Shown piece by piece: positions 16,808 to 25,630 of a stretch of 64,000 nucleotides of DNA. The notes under the pieces are model-generated. The model saw only the letters and a program-made list of their open reading frames with translations. It ran no database searches and was not told the DNA's origin. Where the stretch lies: positions 3,100,001-3,164,000 of the forward strand of contig NZ_CP032698.1 in assembly GCF_003627815.1 (NCBI RefSeq), given 5' to 3'. This DNA is from Streptomyces hundungensis. GTDB taxonomy: Bacteria > Actinomycetota > Actinomycetes > Streptomycetales > Streptomycetaceae. Position numbers and translations under genes: made by a program. The number at the start of each line of letters is the position of its first letter. The first letter of the stretch is position 1.

Positions 16808-17650
16808 ATGGATCCGGACGTCACCGACTGGCGGCGGGAGTTCGCCGAGGAGGCCCGCTCGGAGCGACCCGACGTGGTGACGCTCTGCCTCCTGCTCGGT
16901 GCGGTCGCCGACCCCGCGCTCGGCCGTCGTGGCATCGACGCCGCGCACATCGAACTGGACCGGCTCGCCGGGCTGCTTCCCTACGGACTCGCGGGCCCGC
17001 GCCCCTGGGCCGTGGCGCTGGCCGAGCTCCTCGGGGACTCCTGCGGGTTCCGGGGCGGCCCCTTGGACTACCAGCGCCTGGAGTCGTCCCTGCTGCCCGA
17101 GGTGCTGCGGCGCCGACGCGGGCTGCCCATCCTGCTCTCGGTGGTGTGGATCGAGGTGGCGCGGCGGGCCGGGGCGCCGGTGTACGGCGTGGCGCTGCCC
17201 GGCCACTTCGTCGTCGGCTTCGGCGCCCCTGACGGCCCCCCTGAGGAGCGGGTCCTGGCCGATCCGTTCGACGGGGGCCGACTGCTGACCGGGGCGGACG
17301 CGGAGCTCCTGGTGGTGGGCGCCACGGGTGCGCCCCTGGAGGAGTCGATGCTGGCCCCGGCCGCGCCGCTGGACACGGTCGTACGCATCCTGAACAACAT
17401 CCGTGCCTGGGCCGCGGCGAGGCCGGAGCGCAGCGACGTGGCCCTGTGGGCCGTGGACCTCTGTCTGCTCCTGCCCGCCCATCCGGCCCGGCTGCGCCTG
17501 GAGCGGGCCGAACTCCTCGTCCAGCGTGGGGAGTTCCTCGCGGGGGCGGCGGAGCTGGACGACTACGCGTCGGTGGTGGAGCCGGTGGATCCGGCCGGGG
17601 CCGCCTCGATCCGCCGGCGGGCGGGGGCGGCTCGGGCGCGGCTGAATTAG
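16808..17650 (+). CDS. SirB1/transglutaminase-like family protein
   Basis: 280 aa. It matches the SirB1 N-terminal (transglutaminase_9-like) family: RRRGLPILLSVVWIEVARRAGAPVYGVALPGHFVVGF, containing the conserved GxP...GxxxPGHF pattern, then LADPFDGGRLLT, and a C-terminal helical repeat region (ILNNIRAWAAARPERSDVALWAVDLCLLLPAHPARLRLERAELLVQRGEF) resembling TPR. The transglutaminase nucleophile Cys is not obvious (GLPILLSV occupies the site), as is common in this family, so a non-enzymatic role is likely. ATG start, 17 bp after the acetyltransferase. Its 3' end merges into a 27-bp tandem repeat. Confidence 0.87.
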   Translation: MDPDVTDWRREFAEEARSERPDVVTLCLLLGAVADPALGRRGIDAAHIELDRLAGLLPYGLAGPRPWAVALAELLGDSCGFRGGPLDYQRLESSLLPEVLRRRRGLPILLSVVWIEVARRAGAPVYGVALPGHFVVGFGAPDGPPEERVLADPFDGGRLLTGADAELLVVGATGAPLEESMLAPAAPLDTVVRILNNIRAWAAARPERSDVALWAVDLCLLLPAHPARLRLERAELLVQRGEFLAGAAELDDYASVVEPVDPAGAASIRRRAGAARARLN

Positions 17651-17651
17651 C

Positions 17652-17729
17652 TTTCGGTTCGGGTGCGGCTGCGTCAGGTTTTGGTTCGGGTGCGGCTGCA
17701 TCAGCTTTTGGTTCGGGTGCGGGTCCGTT
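17652..17729. repeat. 27-bp tandem repeat, about three copies
   Basis: Copies of a unit centred on TTTGGTTCGGGTGCGGCTG, each followed by CGTCAGG, CATCAGC or a diverged end, start right after the stop at 17650. The last 22 nt of the preceding gene look like a degenerate additional copy. Confidence 0.75.
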
Positions 17730-17738
17730 GTGGCTGGG

Positions 17739-17758
17739 CGCGCAGTTCCCCGCGCCCC
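17739..17758 (+). repeat. Copy of the GCGCAGTTCCCCGCGCCCC intergenic repeat
   Basis: Exact copy of the 19-bp motif that recurs at 34887, 34952 and seven times between 57005 and 57401. Here it lies between the 27-bp tandem repeats and the next gene. Confidence 0.8.
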
Positions 17759-17932
17759 TCAGGGGGTTGCCGAACGCCCGGGCCGGTGGGTGGCGGGAAC
17801 TGGACAAAGGGGGAAACGGCTGACGGGGGCGGGGGGAACGGTCACAATCTGTTGGCGTGTCCTCGACAGGGGGTTTCCTTCCGACCCTCGGCGGGGCGCA
17901 GCCATGCCACTTCGACGTTGCCGGGAGTCGCC

Positions 17933-18424
17933 TTGTCACGCCTCAGATCCTTAGCCCCCCGACTCGCCCCCGTCCTACTGCTCCCCCTGCTCGCCCTCGG
18001 GCCGGCGGGGGCGGCCGCCGCGGCCGAGACGCCGGGCGCCGATCTCTCCGTGGTGCTCGACGCCTCACCCAAGGGGCTCGCCATCAACGCGGTCACGTTC
18101 ACCGCCGCCGTCACCAACACCGGCCCCTCGGACGTGAGTTCCGCGCGGGTGTGGTTCAGCTACCCGGCCGGGTTCACGGCGCCCTCCGCGTCCGGCTGCA
18201 CGATCGACAAGGCGAACCGGACCGCCGTGTGCGCGCTCGGCGCGATCCCGTCCGGGGCCACCGCCACCCGGAAGCTGACGCTGCACGCCGGACTTCTGAC
18301 GATGAGCGGCAACCTTCCCGTCACGGCCGCCCTGGTCGACCTGACGCCCGTCGACCCGGAGCCGGGCAACAACGCGGCGGTCCACGTCTGTTCGGCCTTC
18401 ACCCTGCTCCTGGTGAGCTGCTGA
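17933..18424 (+). CDS. Secreted DUF11/CARDB-like beta-sandwich protein
   Basis: 163 aa. Signal peptide (LSRLRSLAPRLAPVLLLPLLALGPAGAAAAA, cleavage near residue 31), then one immunoglobulin-like domain with ADLSVVLDASPKGLAINAVTFTAAVTNTGPSDVSSARV and LTPVDPEPGNNAAVHV, the classic DUF11 pattern (VTNTGPS... D.....NN). Four Cys (SGC, AVCALG, HVCS, LVSC) suggest two disulfides outside the cell. TTG at 17933 is chosen because GGGAG lies 7 nt upstream and the signal peptide begins there; upstream codons are not signal-like. It converges with the response regulator 10 bp away. Function unknown, probably surface or secreted. Confidence 0.8.
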   Translation: MSRLRSLAPRLAPVLLLPLLALGPAGAAAAAETPGADLSVVLDASPKGLAINAVTFTAAVTNTGPSDVSSARVWFSYPAGFTAPSASGCTIDKANRTAVCALGAIPSGATATRKLTLHAGLLTMSGNLPVTAALVDLTPVDPEPGNNAAVHVCSAFTLLLVSC

Positions 18425-18434
18425 GGCGCCGCGC

Positions 18435-19040
18435 CTACAGCCAGCCCTTCTCGCGGGCGATGCGGACCGCCTCCGCCCTGTTGCGGGCCGCCAGCTTCTG
18501 GATGGCCATGGAGAGGTAGTTGCGGACCGTGCCCTGCGAGAGGCAGAGGGCCGCGGCCAGCTCCGCGTTGGTCGCGCCGTCCTCGGCCGCGCGCAGCACG
18601 TCACGTTCGCGGTCGGTCAGGGGGTTGGCTCCCTCGGCGAGGGCGGCCGCCGCGAGCGTGGGGTCGATGACCCGCTCCCCGGCGAGCACCTTGCGCACCG
18701 CCGTGGCCAGTTGGGCCGCCGGGGCGTCCTTCACCAGGAACGCGTCCGCGCCCGACTCCATGGCGCTGCGCAGATAGCCGGGCCGCCCGAAGGTGGTGAG
18801 GACGACGATCTTCACCGCGGGCAGCTCGCGGTGCAGCAGGGCTGCCGCCTCTATACCGGTGAGGCCCGGCATCTCGATGTCGAGCAGGGCGACGTCGACG
18901 GGGTGGGCGCGGGCGGCCGGCAGGACCTCGTCGCCGCGGGCCACCTGCGCCACCACCTCCATGTCGGGCTCCAGGCCGAGCAGCGCGGCCAGGGCCTCGC
19001 GCACCATGGACTGGTCTTCGGCCAGGAGAAGTCGGATCAT
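18435..19040 (-). CDS. NarL/LuxR-family response regulator
   Basis: 201 aa. Receiver domain (1-120): acidic pocket LLLAEDQSM, phosphoacceptor Asp in DVALLDIEMPG (about 54), conserved Thr in VVLTTFGRPGYL and Lys in FLVKDAPA. C-terminal LuxR-type HTH (about 135-200): NPLTDRERDVLRAAEDGATNAELAAALCLSQGTVRNYLSMAIQKL. ATG start overlaps the kinase stop as ATGA. Last gene of a four-gene operon (ABC ATPase, permease, kinase, regulator). By analogy it would control its own transporter through the CATGAC sites at 21970-21999; that link is inference. Confidence 0.93.
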   Translation of the reverse strand: MIRLLLAEDQSMVREALAALLGLEPDMEVVAQVARGDEVLPAARAHPVDVALLDIEMPGLTGIEAAALLHRELPAVKIVVLTTFGRPGYLRSAMESGADAFLVKDAPAAQLATAVRKVLAGERVIDPTLAAAALAEGANPLTDRERDVLRAAEDGATNAELAAALCLSQGTVRNYLSMAIQKLAARNRAEAVRIAREKGWL

Positions 19041-20245
19041 GATCCGGATACTAGAGGGATCTCGGGCGGGTCCGGAATCAGCCGGATCCGGGCGGTCAGC
19101 GTGAACCCCTTGCGTCCGGCTTCGGTCTCCAGGACGCCGGACACCTTCTCCAGGCGCTCGGCGATCCCCGTCAGGCCGTTGCCCGCGACCGGCGCCGAAG
19201 AGCCGGGCCGGCCGGGGCCGTCGTCCTGGACGCGCAGTTCGAGGAAGAGCCCGTCCAGGGTCTGGAGTTCGATGAGGGCGACCGTGCAGTGCCGGGCGCC
19301 GCTGTGGCGTACGACATTGGTGGCCGCCTCGCGCACCACCCAGGCGAGCGCCTCCTCCTCCGCCGCGGGCAGCGCGACGGGTGCCTCGTTCGGCACCTTC
19401 GCCTCGATGCCCGCCGCGCTCAACATGGTGCGGGCGCCCGCGAGTTCGGCGGGCAGGGTCGCCCTGCGGTAGCCGGACACGGCGGCCCGTACGTCCACGA
19501 GGGCCTGCCGGCTCACCTGCTCGATGTCGGCGACCTGCCGCGCCGCCTGTTCGGGGTGGGCCGGCAGCATCCGCCCGGCCAGTTCGCTCTTGAGCGTGAT
19601 GAGGGAGAGCGAGTGGCCGAGCAGGTCGTGCAGATCGCGCGCCATCCTCAACCGCTCCTCGTTCGCGGCCAGTTGGGCCACGGTCGCCCTGGCCTCGCGC
19701 AGCTCCACCGAGGTGCGGATCAGATGGCGTACGCCCGTCATGGCGAAGCCGCCGAGGAGCGCCGGGATGGCGAGGCCGGGCACGATGTCGCCGACGTGGG
19801 TGACATGGGCCCCGATCAGGGTCATCGTGGCGGTCGTCACGAGGATCGCCCAGGTCGCGAGGGCCAGCGGCAGCGTCGCCCCGCAGGAGACGGACACGTA
19901 GACGAAGAGCACCAGCCACGGGGAGCCGAGGCACAGCGAGAGGGCGAGGGCCAGGGCCGCGAGGAAGCCCAGGAGGCCGCAGAGCGTCACGCGGCCCGGC
20001 GCGCGGGCGGTGTGCCGCATCACCAGGCCGAGATAGACGCTCACGAAGCCGGCGAGGCCGAGCCAGCCGAGCACGGTGGCCACCATGGCGTGGTCGCCGT
20101 CGAGCAGATCGCCGATCGGGGCGCCCATGAAGGCGAGCCAGACGCCGACCCACATCAGCTTCTGCCACATCTGGCGGCGCGTCTCGGGGCTCAGCCCGAT
20201 CCGCACCGCCGGCGCCCGGCTGTCGCCCTCGTTCAGGGAACTCAC
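19037..20245 (-). CDS. NarL-type sensor histidine kinase
   Basis: 402 aa. About five transmembrane helices occupy residues 25-165 (e.g. MVATVLGWLGLAGFVSVYLGL, LCGLLGFLAALALALSLCLG) with almost no extracytoplasmic loop, so it probably senses membrane state or its ABC partner. The HisKA_3 dimerisation helix has the H-box MARDLHDLLGHSLSLI; the ATPase domain has REAATNVVRHSGA (N-box) and VQDDGPGRP...GNGLTGIAERL (G-boxes). GTG start overlaps the permease stop as GTGA; the stop overlaps the regulator start. This organisation, intramembrane-sensing kinase beside an exporter, is typical of DesK/LiaS-like antibiotic or lipid stress systems. Confidence 0.92.
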   Translation of the reverse strand: MSSLNEGDSRAPAVRIGLSPETRRQMWQKLMWVGVWLAFMGAPIGDLLDGDHAMVATVLGWLGLAGFVSVYLGLVMRHTARAPGRVTLCGLLGFLAALALALSLCLGSPWLVLFVYVSVSCGATLPLALATWAILVTTATMTLIGAHVTHVGDIVPGLAIPALLGGFAMTGVRHLIRTSVELREARATVAQLAANEERLRMARDLHDLLGHSLSLITLKSELAGRMLPAHPEQAARQVADIEQVSRQALVDVRAAVSGYRRATLPAELAGARTMLSAAGIEAKVPNEAPVALPAAEEEALAWVVREAATNVVRHSGARHCTVALIELQTLDGLFLELRVQDDGPGRPGSSAPVAGNGLTGIAERLEKVSGVLETEAGRKGFTLTARIRLIPDPPEIPLVSGS

Positions 20246-20982
20246 GCCTTCAACGTGTCCTTCCGGTACAGCCATGCCGCGCCGCCCGCGAAGAGCAGGA
20301 AGTAGAAGGCGAGGATGGCGAGGTCCTTGCCGTGCGGGGCGTCGCCCAGCTCGATGGCCTGTCCGAGGGCAGCGTACGCGTGGGTGGGCAGCCACTCCGC
20401 GATGTTCTGGAGCCACTGCGGGAAGACGGTGCTGGGCATCCACAGGCCGCCCAGGATCGACATCCCGAAGTAGATGATCATCGTGATCGGGCGGACCGCG
20501 TCACCGCTGGCCACGTAGCCGATCGCGACGCCCAGCGCGGCGAAGCACAGGGAGCCGCCCCAGATCGCGGCGGTCAGCGCGCCCCACTGCCAGGCCTCGA
20601 AGCGGACGCCCTTGGTGAGCGCGGCGACGACGAACACCACCACGATGCAGGGCAGCGTCACCACGGCGGCGCTGGCGATCTTCGCCAGGACGTAGCCACG
20701 GCCCGGCAGGGCGGTCAGGCGCAGTTGGCGCGTCCAGCCCTTCTCGCGCTCCTTGGCGATCTTCTCGCTGTTGCCCATGAGGACGGCGGTGATCGCGCCG
20801 AAGGAGGCCATCGAGACCATGTACAGGGCGGGGAAGGTGAGGTCGGTGCCCTTCACCTTGTCGGTGCCGTTCTGCGACGCCGCGAAGAGCAGGTACAGCG
20901 CCGAGGGGTAGATCACCGAGAAGAACATGAACTTCTTGTTCCGCAGGGTGCGGGTGATTTCGAGCTTGATCAGGGTGTTCAC
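20242..20982 (-). CDS. ABC-2 type exporter permease
   Basis: 246 aa, six predicted membrane helices of the ABC-2 family (FMFFSVIYPSALYLLFAA, YMVSMASFGAITAVLM, IASAAVVTLPCIVVVFVVAAL, WGGSLCFAALGVAIGYVA, ITMIIYFGMSILGGLWMP, LAILAFYFLLFAGGAAWLY). The cytoplasmic segment NSEKIAKEREKGWTRQLRLTALP is the usual coupling region. Both ends overlap neighbours by 4 nt (GTGA). With the preceding ATPase it should form a homodimeric-type exporter; the substrate is unknown, and candidates are lipids, peptides or antibiotics. Confidence 0.92.
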   Translation of the reverse strand: MNTLIKLEITRTLRNKKFMFFSVIYPSALYLLFAASQNGTDKVKGTDLTFPALYMVSMASFGAITAVLMGNSEKIAKEREKGWTRQLRLTALPGRGYVLAKIASAAVVTLPCIVVVFVVAALTKGVRFEAWQWGALTAAIWGGSLCFAALGVAIGYVASGDAVRPITMIIYFGMSILGGLWMPSTVFPQWLQNIAEWLPTHAYAALGQAIELGDAPHGKDLAILAFYFLLFAGGAAWLYRKDTLKA

Positions 20983-21911
20983 GCGTTGGCCTCCTCGGCC
21001 GAGGTGATGGCGACGAAGGCCTGCTCCAGGCCGAGCCCGGCGACTTCGAGGTTGCGCGGGTAGAGGCCGAGTCCGTACACCGCGTGCATCGTGGCGTCGG
21101 CGTCGTGCGACTGGATGCGGACGGTGCGGCCCGAGATGTCGATGGTGGAGAGGAAGGGCAGCTCGCGCAGGGCGGGCTCGTCGATGGTGCCTTCGAGGTC
21201 GAAGCTGACCCGGCGGGCGCCCGCCTTGGCCTTGATCTCGGCGGCCGTGCCGTCCGCGAGGAGGCGGCCCTTGTGCAGGACGAGCACCCGGTCGGCGATC
21301 GCGTCGGCCTCTTCGAGGTAGTGCGTGGCGAACAGGACCGTACGGCCCTGCGCCGCCTGCTCGCGCATGGTCGCCCAGAACGCCTGGCGGGCGGTGACGT
21401 CCATCCCGGTGGTCGGCTCGTCGAGGACGATCAGGTCGTTGGCGCCGGCCGTGGCGAGCGCGAAGCGGACCCGCTGCTCCTGGCCGCCGGAGAGCTTGTT
21501 GACCTTGCGGTCGGCGATCTGGGTGACCCCCGCGCGGTCCATGACCTCGTTCACCGGGTGCGGGCGGGGATGCAGCGAGCAGCCAAGGCCGACCAGTTCG
21601 CGTACGGTCACGTCCTCCATCAGGCCGCCGCTCTGGAGCATCGCGCCGACCTTGCCGGCGTCGATGGCCTGCGCGGGGGTCATGCCGAAGAGGCTGACCG
21701 TGCCGGAGTCGGGCTTGCGCAACCCGAGCAGCAGGTCGAGCGTGGAGGACTTGCCGGCGCCGTTGGGACCGAGCAGCGCCACCGTCTCGCCGGGGTGCAG
21801 CCGCAGCGACAGATCGGCCACGGCACGGACGCTGCCGTAGCTCTTGTTCACGTTCTCGAAGCTCACCACGGACGGTGCGGTCCGTTCGGCGGGAGGGGCT
21901 GTCTGCGTCAT
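20979..21911 (-). CDS. ABC exporter ATP-binding protein
   Basis: 310 aa, DrrA/CcmA-type. Walker A GPNGAGKSSTLDLL, Q-loop in GAMLQSGGLM, signature KLSGGQEQRVRFALA (LSGGQ), Walker B LIVLDEPTTGMD, H-loop FATHYLEEAD, then a C-terminal regulatory extension (about 215-310) as in DrrA-type exporters. ATG start. First gene of the operon ATPase-permease-kinase-regulator, all junctions with 4-nt overlaps, indicating a single coupled transcript starting in the 21912-22000 region, where palindromic sites are found. Confidence 0.94.
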   Translation of the reverse strand: MTQTAPPAERTAPSVVSFENVNKSYGSVRAVADLSLRLHPGETVALLGPNGAGKSSTLDLLLGLRKPDSGTVSLFGMTPAQAIDAGKVGAMLQSGGLMEDVTVRELVGLGCSLHPRPHPVNEVMDRAGVTQIADRKVNKLSGGQEQRVRFALATAGANDLIVLDEPTTGMDVTARQAFWATMREQAAQGRTVLFATHYLEEADAIADRVLVLHKGRLLADGTAAEIKAKAGARRVSFDLEGTIDEPALRELPFLSTIDISGRTVRIQSHDADATMHAVYGLGLYPRNLEVAGLGLEQAFVAITSAEEANA

Positions 21912-21969
21912 GGGTCAAGACTCGCCCGTGGCACCCCGCGCGCGGCAGTGGCAGCCGTCGTGACTGCGA

Positions 21970-21999
21970 CATGACGGATGTCATGGGTGGGGGCATGAC
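21970..21999. promoter_or_regulatory. Candidate response-regulator operator: CATGAC/GTCATG cluster
   Basis: CATGAC-GGAT-GTCATG (21970-21985) is a perfect 6-bp inverted repeat, and a further CATGAC follows at 21994-21999, one orientation, 24 bp from the first. It lies about 60 bp upstream of the ABC ATPase start. Confidence 0.45.
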
Positions 22000-22000
22000 A

Positions 22001-22031
22001 CCGCCCCCGCGTCACGGGGACGCGGGGGCGG
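22001..22031 (-). terminator. Hairpin terminator after the peptidoglycan-binding-type gene
   Basis: A perfect 13-bp GC stem (22001-22013 with 22019-22031) and 5-nt loop, 22 nt past the stop codon at 22054. Confidence 0.8.
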
Positions 22032-22053
22032 CAAGGACCCGAACCGGGCGGAC

Positions 22054-24084
22054 TCAGCCCTGGTTCAGCTCGATGGTGACGGTCCGCTGGGCGCCCTTGG
22101 CCCGCAGCGCGGTCTGCATCGCGAGGGCGACGTCGTCGGCCGACACCTCGTGCTTCTCGCCGGCCTTGGTGATCATCACGCCCTTGAAGGTGTTGCCGAT
22201 CAGCTCGGTGATCGCCTTCTTGTCGTAGACCTCGACCAGCTTCCCGCCGTCCGCCTTCATCGAGAGGATCTTGGGCAGCGACTTCAGCGGGCCGAAGGCG
22301 ATCGGCTTGCCGCCCGCCTTGATCGTGACGTTCGCGGACATCGCGGGCTTGGCGAAGTCGTTCATCGCCCGGTCGATCTCGGCCTCGCTGATGGTGGGCT
22401 GGCGGACCGCCACCGGCAGCGCCACGGCGTTCGCCTTGCCGGTCTGCACCAGCGTCCGGTAGGCGTCCTTCACCGCGATCATCGAACGGTTCACGTCGAG
22501 CGACTTGCCCGCCTTGCCCGGCACGGCCACCGCCTTGCCCGGCACGAACTTGATGGTGCCCTCGGTGGCCGAGCCCGAGGCGCCCGCGAGGTCGGTCAGC
22601 GCCACCCCGAGCTTCTCCTCGTCGACCGGGATCACCGGCTCGGCGACGCGCTTGCCGCCGAACAGCGAGCCGATGACGGACACCGGGTTGTAGTCGCTGC
22701 CCGCGGCGGCCCGCACGGTGGCCTGGCTGTCCAGGGAGAGACCCGCGATCTCGGGCTTCAGCTCCTCCTGCTTGCCGTCGACCGTGAGCCGCAGCGGCTG
22801 GTTGGCGCGCTTGCCGAGCGTCTGGTCGAGCTTGGAGACGGCCGCCTCCTTGGTGCCGCCGCCGATGTCGACACCGAGGACGGTGGTGCCCTTGGGGACC
22901 TCGGAGTGGTTCAGGACGAGACCGGCGCCGTACGCGATGCCGACCAGCGCGACGAGACCACCGCCGAGCAGCGCCACCTTGGAGCGGCCCTTCTTCTTGG
23001 CGGGCGCCGCGGCCGGCGTGGTGCGGTGCGGGGCCGGCGCGGGCTCGGCCTCGTCTCCCCCCGGCCCCGGGGGCGGCGTGAGCGTCGGGCCGCCGGGCGG
23101 GAAGGACGCGCCGCGGTGCTCCGGGGGGACGACGGGGATGCCGCTGGTGAGCGTGTCGCCGGAGACATGGCCGCCGGGCGCCGCCGGGTTGACCGCGGGG
23201 TTCGCGAGCGGGTTGCCCACGGGGTTCGTGAGCGGGCTCGGCGCCGGGGGCTGCGGGGTGAGGATCGCGGTGTCGTCGAAGAGCGCGGGGCCGGGACCCT
23301 GGCCACCGGGTGCGAAGGGGTGGACGGTGCCGGGAGTCTGGAGCGGGTTGCGGCCGTGGCCCATGTCGGCGCCCTGGCGCGGGCCTTCGTCCGCTCCGCG
23401 CCCCAGGTCGGGCCCCTGGCGCGGGTGTTGGTCGGGGGCCGCGCCGAACAGCGAGCCCTCGTCGGGCCGGGGGCCCGGACCCGGGCCCGGCCGGTTGCCG
23501 ACCGGCCGCACGGGCAGCGCGGCGTTTCCGGTGACGGGTCCCGTGGTCGGGCCGGACGGCGGCGCGGGGCGCGCCCCGTCCCGGTCGCCGGAACCTTCCG
23601 CGCGGCCCGGCCCGTCGGCACCGGAAGGACCGGCGCCCGGACCGTCCGAGAAGTACGGCAGATCGGGCCGGGGGGTGCCGGACGGCGGGGTCGAAGAGGT
23701 CGGCGCCGCCGGGGACTTGCGCGGGGCGAACCAGTCGCTGGTGGGCCGGCCGTCGGCGGCCTCCTCCTCGGGCTCCGCCTCCGGAGCCTCGGGCCGGGGC
23801 ACCGAACCGGTGCGCTCGCCCGTGTCGTCCGCCTCCGCCGTCTTGGCGGCCTCGCTCATCGGCGTACGCATCACGACCGGCGGGATGGGGCGCGAGCCCG
23901 GGATGTTGATCCGGATCCGCGTCGTCAGCGTGGTCTCCGTCTTCGGCTCGTCCGGTGCGGCGGCGACCTCAGGAGTGTCCTGCCCCGCGGACGACGGGGT
24001 TCCGTACGGCGGGGTACCCGACGGGTACCCGGCTGCACCTCGGCCCTGGGGACCGGAGGACGAACTGTCAGTTTCACGACTCAA
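22054..24084 (-). CDS. Membrane protein with peptidoglycan-binding (PF12229-type) repeats
   Basis: 676 aa. A very long Pro/Gly-rich cytoplasmic N-terminus (about 1-365), a basic stop-transfer KKKGRSK, one transmembrane helix (about 368-388, VALLGGGLVALVGIAYGAGLVL), then an extracytoplasmic region with two YoaR/VanW-associated PG_binding_4-like domains (VLGVDIGGGTKEAAVSKLDQ... and ...EAEIDRAMNDFAKPAMSANVTIKAGGKPIAF). No VanW domain or catalytic domain follows, so it is probably structural. TTG at 24084 is preferred (GGGAGAG 8 nt upstream, protein MSRETDSSS); a GTG at 24114 is in frame but lacks a ribosome site. It is transcribed toward the ABC operon with a terminator between. Confidence 0.82.
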   Translation of the reverse strand: MSRETDSSSSGPQGRGAAGYPSGTPPYGTPSSAGQDTPEVAAAPDEPKTETTLTTRIRINIPGSRPIPPVVMRTPMSEAAKTAEADDTGERTGSVPRPEAPEAEPEEEAADGRPTSDWFAPRKSPAAPTSSTPPSGTPRPDLPYFSDGPGAGPSGADGPGRAEGSGDRDGARPAPPSGPTTGPVTGNAALPVRPVGNRPGPGPGPRPDEGSLFGAAPDQHPRQGPDLGRGADEGPRQGADMGHGRNPLQTPGTVHPFAPGGQGPGPALFDDTAILTPQPPAPSPLTNPVGNPLANPAVNPAAPGGHVSGDTLTSGIPVVPPEHRGASFPPGGPTLTPPPGPGGDEAEPAPAPHRTTPAAAPAKKKGRSKVALLGGGLVALVGIAYGAGLVLNHSEVPKGTTVLGVDIGGGTKEAAVSKLDQTLGKRANQPLRLTVDGKQEELKPEIAGLSLDSQATVRAAAGSDYNPVSVIGSLFGGKRVAEPVIPVDEEKLGVALTDLAGASGSATEGTIKFVPGKAVAVPGKAGKSLDVNRSMIAVKDAYRTLVQTGKANAVALPVAVRQPTISEAEIDRAMNDFAKPAMSANVTIKAGGKPIAFGPLKSLPKILSMKADGGKLVEVYDKKAITELIGNTFKGVMITKAGEKHEVSADDVALAMQTALRAKGAQRTVTIELNQG

Positions 24085-24252
24085 GGCTGGTTCTCTCCCG
24101 TTTGGCTCCGCCACCCGGTCTCGTTCTTGTGGTGCCTCTGTACGGGCGGCTCGGCGGCGCGCACCACCATACTGGCCGCCGTCTTCGCGTACGGGGCGGC
24201 CCGGAGGAGGCGCGCCCCGTCCTCCCCTACTGCGTCGCGGCGCCCGCGCACG

Positions 24253-24660
24253 TCACTCGCCACGTCGGGCGACCGGAGCGCCGGGACGGGCGAATCCGCC
24301 GATCGTGGCGCAGATCACAGCGGCGAGCATGCCGCCGATGAGGAAGACGTACGAGCCCGCTCCGGCGCCGAACACGAAGTCGCCCTCGGGGCGCGGGGCG
24401 GTCAACAGGACGACGGCGACCAGCCAGCCGGCCGCGGGCGCGCCCACTCCGCCCCGGCCGCCCACCAGTTGCGTGCCGCCGTAGAACAGACCGACGGCGC
24501 CTGCCAGGGCCAGCACGAGACCGCCGGGGAACCAGGCGGTCTGCACGAGCGCCCCCGCGACGGCGACGAGCGCGCCGAGGACGACGAGCAGCGCGTACAG
24601 CGCGATACGGGCGGCTCCCCCGCCCGTCCTTGCGTCCTCCATGGCCGTACGTGTACTCAC
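24253..24660 (-). CDS. DUF6113-like four-helix membrane protein
   Basis: 135 aa, about four transmembrane helices ([70 protein letters not shown]). It is a conserved Streptomyces family next to mshB; no biochemical role is known to me. The GTG start at 24660 overlaps the mshB stop as GTGA, so it is translationally coupled to mshB; an ATG six codons in is an alternative. Accessory function in the mycothiol locus is only suggested by position. Confidence 0.82.
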   Translation of the reverse strand: MSTRTAMEDARTGGGAARIALYALLVVLGALVAVAGALVQTAWFPGGLVLALAGAVGLFYGGTQLVGGRGGVGAPAAGWLVAVVLLTAPRPEGDFVFGAGAGSYVFLIGGMLAAVICATIGGFARPGAPVARRGE

Positions 24661-25544
24661 TCGCCCACGCCCTCAAACAGGTCGTGCTCGCGCCGCCCGG
24701 CCGCAACGGGCGCGCGGCCGCCCGCCCGTTGGTAGTACTCGGTGGTGAAGATCGGCTGGCCCAGCCCGTTGGAGAGCGCGAAGTAGGGCCCCTGGACGGT
24801 GATCTGGGTCGCGTGCGCGCGCATCGCGGCGCTCTTGGCTGCGGCGTGGGCGGCGCCGTCGATCTCGGCCGTGATGTCCGACTCGTCCACGACGCCCGGT
24901 ACGTCGTCGATGGCGGCGATGCCGGGGAAGTCCGTCTCCGTGGCGCGCAGCGCGTCGAAGGCGCGCTCGACGACGGGGCGGGGCACCCGGTTCCAGTAGA
25001 TCTTCGCCACGGCGTGCGGTGCGCCCAGGTCGGCGCGGTAGCCCGGCTCGGCGGCCAGTTCGGCGGCGCGCATCGCGACCCGGTGCGCCTGGATGTGGTC
25101 GGGGTGGCCGTAGCCGCCGTCGGGGTCGTAGGTGATCAGGACCTGGGGGCGCAGCGAGCGGATCACCTCTACGAGGTACCCGGCCGCTTCGTCCACGTCC
25201 GTGTTCCAGAAGGCGCCTTCGCGGCGGTTCTGCTCGACGCCCATCATCCCGGAGTCGCGAAAGCGCCCCGGGCCGCCGAGGAAGCGGTGGTCGGTGACGC
25301 CCAGTTCGCTCATCGCGGCGGCCAGTTCACCGATCCGGTGGGCGCCGAGGCCGCCCTCCCGGTCGGGCGCGAGATGGGCGAGGCCGGGCGGGATGACCTC
25401 GCCCTCCTCGCCGAGGGTGCAGGTGACCAGGGCCACGTGCGCGCCCTCGGCCGCGTACTTGGCCATGGTGGCGCCGTTGTTGATCGACTCGTCGTCCGGG
25501 TGCGCGTGCACCAGGAGCAGACGGCGGGCGGGGAGTTCCGACAT
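24657..25544 (-). CDS. mshB: GlcNAc-Ins deacetylase of mycothiol biosynthesis
   Basis: 295 aa, zinc-dependent LmbE/PIG-L deacetylase that converts GlcNAc-inositol to GlcN-inositol in mycothiol synthesis. Zinc and catalytic motifs: [16 protein letters not shown] (His, Asp, Asp near residue 13-16) and [13 protein letters not shown] (second His cluster, about 145). [26 protein letters not shown] and the C-terminal [20 protein letters not shown] are typical of MshB rather than Mca. ATG start at 25544. The downstream membrane gene overlaps its stop. Mycothiol is the main low-molecular thiol of actinobacteria, consistent with the host. Confidence 0.95.
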   Translation of the reverse strand: MSELPARRLLLVHAHPDDESINNGATMAKYAAEGAHVALVTCTLGEEGEVIPPGLAHLAPDREGGLGAHRIGELAAAMSELGVTDHRFLGGPGRFRDSGMMGVEQNRREGAFWNTDVDEAAGYLVEVIRSLRPQVLITYDPDGGYGHPDHIQAHRVAMRAAELAAEPGYRADLGAPHAVAKIYWNRVPRPVVERAFDALRATETDFPGIAAIDDVPGVVDESDITAEIDGAAHAAAKSAAMRAHATQITVQGPYFALSNGLGQPIFTTEYYQRAGGRAPVAAGRREHDLFEGVGE

Positions 25545-25630
25545 GGGGCCAGCCTACGAGGCGGCCCGGACCGGCCCGCGCCGCCGCCACCGGGCGCCCC
25601 GCCGGGGCGGGGCCTGACCGCGCCCGCCCG

